A stretch of 64,000 nucleotides of DNA from Deltaproteobacteria bacterium. GTDB taxonomy: Bacteria; Myxococcota_A; Polyangia; Polyangiales; Ga0077539. Shown here in pieces: positions 61,332-64,000 of the stretch. Location: contig JACRDB010000085.1 in NCBI GenBank assembly GCA_016218725.1, forward strand, positions 1 through 64,000, in the 5' to 3' direction. The first letter of the stretch is position 1. Every line of letters starts with the position of its first letter. The notes under the pieces were generated by a model, which saw only the letters and a list, made by a program, of their open reading frames with translations, searched no databases and was not told the origin of the DNA. A program made the translations under genes and the position numbers.

Positions 61332-63011
61332 TCAATCGTGGGCGATCTTCTTGAAGCGCACGCGGTGGGGCTGGGCGGCCTCGGCGCCGAGGCGCTTGAC
61401 CCGGTCGGCCTCGTAGTCCTGGTAGTTGCCCTCGAACCAGACGACCTTGGAGTCGCCCTCGAAGACCAGCATGTGGGTGGCGATGCGGTCCAGGAACCAC
61501 CGGTCGTGGGAGATCACCAGCACGCACCCCACGAAGTCCAGGAGCGCGTCTTCCAGGGAGCGCAGGGTGTCCACGTCCAGGTCGTTGGTGGGCTCGTCGA
61601 GCAGGAGCACGTTGCCGCCCTTCTTCAGGAGCTTGGCCAGGTGGACGCGGTTGCGCTCGCCGCCGGAGAGGTCCCCGACGCGCTTCTGCTGGTCGCTGCC
61701 CTTGAAGCCGAAGCCCCCCACGTAGGACCGCGACGGGATGGAGCGCTTGCCGGCGTCGATGGTGTCCTTCCCCGAGGAGATCTCTTCGTACACGGTCTTG
61801 TCGGGGTCCAAGGCGTCCCGGAGCTGATCCACGTAGGAGAGCACCACGGTCTCGCCGACCCGGAGCGTGCCCCCGTCGGGCGCTTCCAGCCCCGCGACCA
61901 TGCGGAAGAGCGTGCTCTTCCCGGTGCCGTTGGCCCCCACGATCCCCACGATGGCCCCGCGGGGCACGCTGAAGGTGAGCCCCTCGAAGAGCGAGCGCTC
62001 GCCGAAGCCCTTGCGGACACCTTCGGCCTGGAGCACCACGTCCCCGAGGCGCGGCCCCGGGGGGACCTGCACCTCGCCGCGGCTGGCCTTCTCGCTCCCG
62101 GCCTCGGCCAGGAGCTGCTCGTAGGCGTTGAGCCTCGCCTTGCTCTTGGCCTGGCGGGCCCTCGGGGCCAGGCGCACCCACTCCAGCTCCCGGGCCAGGG
62201 TGCGCCGGCGGGCGCTCTCCTGCTTCTCCTCCACGGCCAGCCGGGCCTGCTTCTGGTCCAGCCACGAGGTGTAGTTCCCCTTGAAGGGGAAGCCCTCCCC
62301 GCGGTCCAGCTCCAGGATCCACCCGGCGACGTTGTCCAGGAAGTACCGGTCGTGGGTCACCGCGATCACCGTGCCCGGAAACTGATGCAGGTGCTGCTCC
62401 AGCCACCCGACGCTCTCGGCGTCAAGGTGGTTGGTGGGCTCGTCCAGGAGCAGCATGTCGGGCTTCTCCAGGAGGAGCCTGCAGAGCGCCACCCGGCGGC
62501 GCTCGCCGCCCGAGAGGGTGTCCACCCGGGCGTCCCCGGGCGGCAGCCTCAGGGCGTCCATGGCGATCTCCACGGAGCGGTCGGTCTCCCACCCGTTGCA
62601 ATGCTCGATGGCCTCCTGGACGCGGGTGAACTCGTCCATGACGGCGTCGTAGTCCTTCGCCGGGAGGCTCTCGCCCATCTTCGCGGTGAGCGCTTCGTAC
62701 CGGGAGAGGAGCGCGCGCACCGGCGCCAGGGCCAGCTCCACGTTGCCCCTCACGTCCAGGGACGGGTCCAGCGTGGGCTCCTGCGGGAGGTACCCCATGC
62801 GGAGCCCCTTCTGCCGGAGGATCTCGCCGAAATGGTCCCGGTCCACGCCGGCCATCAGCCGCAGGAGGGTGCTCTTCCCGCTGCCGTTGCTGCCCAGGAC
62901 ACCGATCTTCGCGCCGGGGAGGAACGCCAGGGTCATCCCCTTGAGCACCTCGCGCTTGGGGGGCACCACCTTCCGGACGTCCTGCATCTGGAGAACGAAC
63001 TCTTGCGCCAT
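61332..63011 (-). CDS. ettA: ABC-F family translation factor EttA
   Basis: A 559-residue soluble protein with two ABC ATPase domains, each with Walker A (GSNGSGKST, GANGTGKST), LSGGE signature and LLLDEPTN Walker B. An intervening linker (about 240-300) is rich in Arg/Lys and reads ARRRTLARELEWVRLAPRAR, typical of EttA (energy-sensing translational throttle A), which binds the ribosomal E site under low energy. Length and order match the 555-residue family. ATG 63011 is selected as it starts the first ATPase domain; the upstream box is GTGCTATCCC (63021-63030 complement). Confidence 0.96.
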   Translation of the reverse strand: MAQEFVLQMQDVRKVVPPKREVLKGMTLAFLPGAKIGVLGSNGSGKSTLLRLMAGVDRDHFGEILRQKGLRMGYLPQEPTLDPSLDVRGNVELALAPVRALLSRYEALTAKMGESLPAKDYDAVMDEFTRVQEAIEHCNGWETDRSVEIAMDALRLPPGDARVDTLSGGERRRVALCRLLLEKPDMLLLDEPTNHLDAESVGWLEQHLHQFPGTVIAVTHDRYFLDNVAGWILELDRGEGFPFKGNYTSWLDQKQARLAVEEKQESARRRTLARELEWVRLAPRARQAKSKARLNAYEQLLAEAGSEKASRGEVQVPPGPRLGDVVLQAEGVRKGFGERSLFEGLTFSVPRGAIVGIVGANGTGKSTLFRMVAGLEAPDGGTLRVGETVVLSYVDQLRDALDPDKTVYEEISSGKDTIDAGKRSIPSRSYVGGFGFKGSDQQKRVGDLSGGERNRVHLAKLLKKGGNVLLLDEPTNDLDVDTLRSLEDALLDFVGCVLVISHDRWFLDRIATHMLVFEGDSKVVWFEGNYQDYEADRVKRLGAEAAQPHRVRFKKIAHD

Positions 63012-63095
63012 GGGACGCCGGGGATAGCACATCCCCGCCGCGCCGGGGACGCTGCCCCCCCGCGATGGCCGTTGACGTCGGCGCTTCGGGGAGTC

Positions 63096-64000
63096 ATGAA
63101 CCAGGAACCAGCCGGAGCAATACCTCGCTTGCATCACCTCATCGTCGTGTCCGATGTCCATCTCTGTGAGGGCCTGGCGGGCTCCGGGCCGTGGATGCGC
63201 TGGCGCCAGAAGACCCTCTTCCCGGACGACGAGTTCAACGCCCTGGTGGACGCCCTGCTCGGGTCCCTCGCGGCCCCGGAGGACTCCCTGGAGCTGGTGT
63301 TCAACGGCGACCTCTTTGACTTCGACGCCAGCCGGGTGATCGAGGGCGACGTGCGCTTCGAGGACCTCCCCCGGACCGAGGCCGTGGCCGTGGAGCTCCT
63401 GGAGCGCGTGCTCAATGACCACACGGGCTACGTCCAGGCCCTGGGGAGGCTCCTGGCGGGCGGTCACCGCGTGGTGTTCATCTCCGGCAATCACGACCCC
63501 CAGCTCACCTTCCCGGCCGTGCGCCAGCGCCTCCGGGAGCGCCTGGTAAAGGCCTCCGAGGACCCCTCGGCGCGGGACCGGGTGCTCTTCCGGGCCTGGT
63601 TCCACCAGTCCCATGGGGTCCATGTCGAGCATGGAAATCAGTACGACCCGTACTGTTCGTTCCGCTACCCCATGACCCCCGCGGACCCCAAGGACCGGAT
63701 GATCCCACCGACGGTGGGCTCCATCGCGTTCCGGTACCTCGCCTCGCGCATGGGATACTTCAACCCCCACGTGGAGGAGACCTTCATGCTGGGTCTCACC
63801 GGGTACCTCTCCCACTGGGCCAGGAACTACCTGTTCACCCGGCGCTCGCTGGGCGTCACCTGGGCCTGGGGGAGCGTCCAGGTGGTGCTCCAGACGGCGC
63901 TGCACCGCGCCCGGGACACCCCCGAGCGCCGCCGGGAGAACATCCTGGCGGCCCGCGGAGAGACCGGCCACCCGGAGGCCCTGCTGGAGGCCCACGCACG
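63096..64000 (+). CDS. Metallophosphoesterase, N-terminal part (runs off window)
   Basis: ATG 63096, open to the end of the window with 301 codons visible. Calcineurin-like motifs: SDVHL (residues about 19-23), FNGDLFDF (about 69-76), SGNHDP (about 130-135) and HVEHGNQYDPYC (about 176-187), in the right order for a di-metal phosphatase. The visible length exceeds LpxH (about 240 residues) and has a later segment GSIAFRYLASRMGYFNPHVEE, so it is probably a larger, possibly membrane-bound member. The 3' end is outside. It is divergent from ettA. Confidence 0.85.
   Translation, partial: MNQEPAGAIPRLHHLIVVSDVHLCEGLAGSGPWMRWRQKTLFPDDEFNALVDALLGSLAAPEDSLELVFNGDLFDFDASRVIEGDVRFEDLPRTEAVAVELLERVLNDHTGYVQALGRLLAGGHRVVFISGNHDPQLTFPAVRQRLRERLVKASEDPSARDRVLFRAWFHQSHGVHVEHGNQYDPYCSFRYPMTPADPKDRMIPPTVGSIAFRYLASRMGYFNPHVEETFMLGLTGYLSHWARNYLFTRRSLGVTWAWGSVQVVLQTALHRARDTPERRRENILAARGETGHPEALLEAHA

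Overview
The window is one contiguous stretch of a very GC-rich Gram-negative chromosome, most likely from a Myxococcota bacterium (a Polyangia-type myxobacterial relative). The evidence is a C-terminal sorting tail of the MYXO-CTERM type (Gly-Cys-Gly-Cys, one membrane helix, an Arg cluster) on a secreted metalloprotease at 2823-4364; about a dozen lipoproteins with a lipobox followed by long Asp/Ala/Pro linkers; repeated Cys-rich modules of kinds common in that phylum; a myxobacterial-style Ser/Thr kinase; and cytoplasmic response regulators with DUF4388/PATAN-like tails. About 42 protein genes and one tRNA gene fill nearly all of the DNA. No non-genic stretch exceeds 300 bases. No insertion sequence, prophage, rRNA or CRISPR array was seen.

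Layout. 1-4.9 kb: end of a Gly-rich protein, a GNAT acetyltransferase, a RecQ helicase, and (reverse) a two-gene unit of a secreted protein and a MYXO-CTERM matrixin protease. 5.0-12.3 kb: a two-gene operon with an Hsp90/HtpG-like ATPase followed by a 1861-residue protein that appears to be built from further, degenerate Hsp90-like modules. This is the best candidate for an undescribed system. 12.3-15.1 kb: a Cys-repeat lipoprotein with a fibrinogen-like C-terminus, then tRNA-Arg(CCU). 15.2-19.0 kb: two overlapping sterol-desaturase/fatty-acid-hydroxylase genes, a periplasmic thioredoxin-like protein and a duplicated membrane/PH-like protein. 19.1-22.7 kb: a 13-repeat MopE-like lipoprotein. 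22.8-27.5 kb: three overlapping genes for a molybdopterin oxidoreductase, a HEAT-type lipoprotein and a cytochrome P450. 27.5-33.5 kb: an LAS-type peptidase lipoprotein, an MscS channel and a cluster of Cys-rich or orphan lipoproteins. 33.6-41.4 kb: a large surface metalloprotease-like lipoprotein convergent with a secreted phospholipase C-like protein, separated by an exceptional AT-rich island, followed by more lipoproteins.

41.5-54.5 kb is signalling and envelope biology: a Ser/Thr kinase, a C2-like lipoprotein, an HD-GYP/receiver/PATAN protein, a CapA-like protein, an RlaP-type nucleotidyltransferase, a GAF-GspE/PilB ATPase, a GT-C-like membrane protein, a DUF218 protein and a receiver/PATAN protein. 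54.5-57.2 kb holds pyrR, pyrB and a NamZ-like muramidase. 57.2-64 kb holds a fused ABC exporter, a small zinc-ribbon protein, a subtilase fused to a cyclic-nucleotide-binding domain, the ABC-F translation factor EttA, and the start of a metallophosphoesterase.

Genes in operons repeatedly overlap by the four bases of a GTGA, ATGA or TTGA start/stop, and many lone genes have a TANNNT-type -10 box only 6-12 bases before the start codon, suggesting leaderless or very short-leader transcripts. Functions are inferred from sequence motifs alone; no database search was run.
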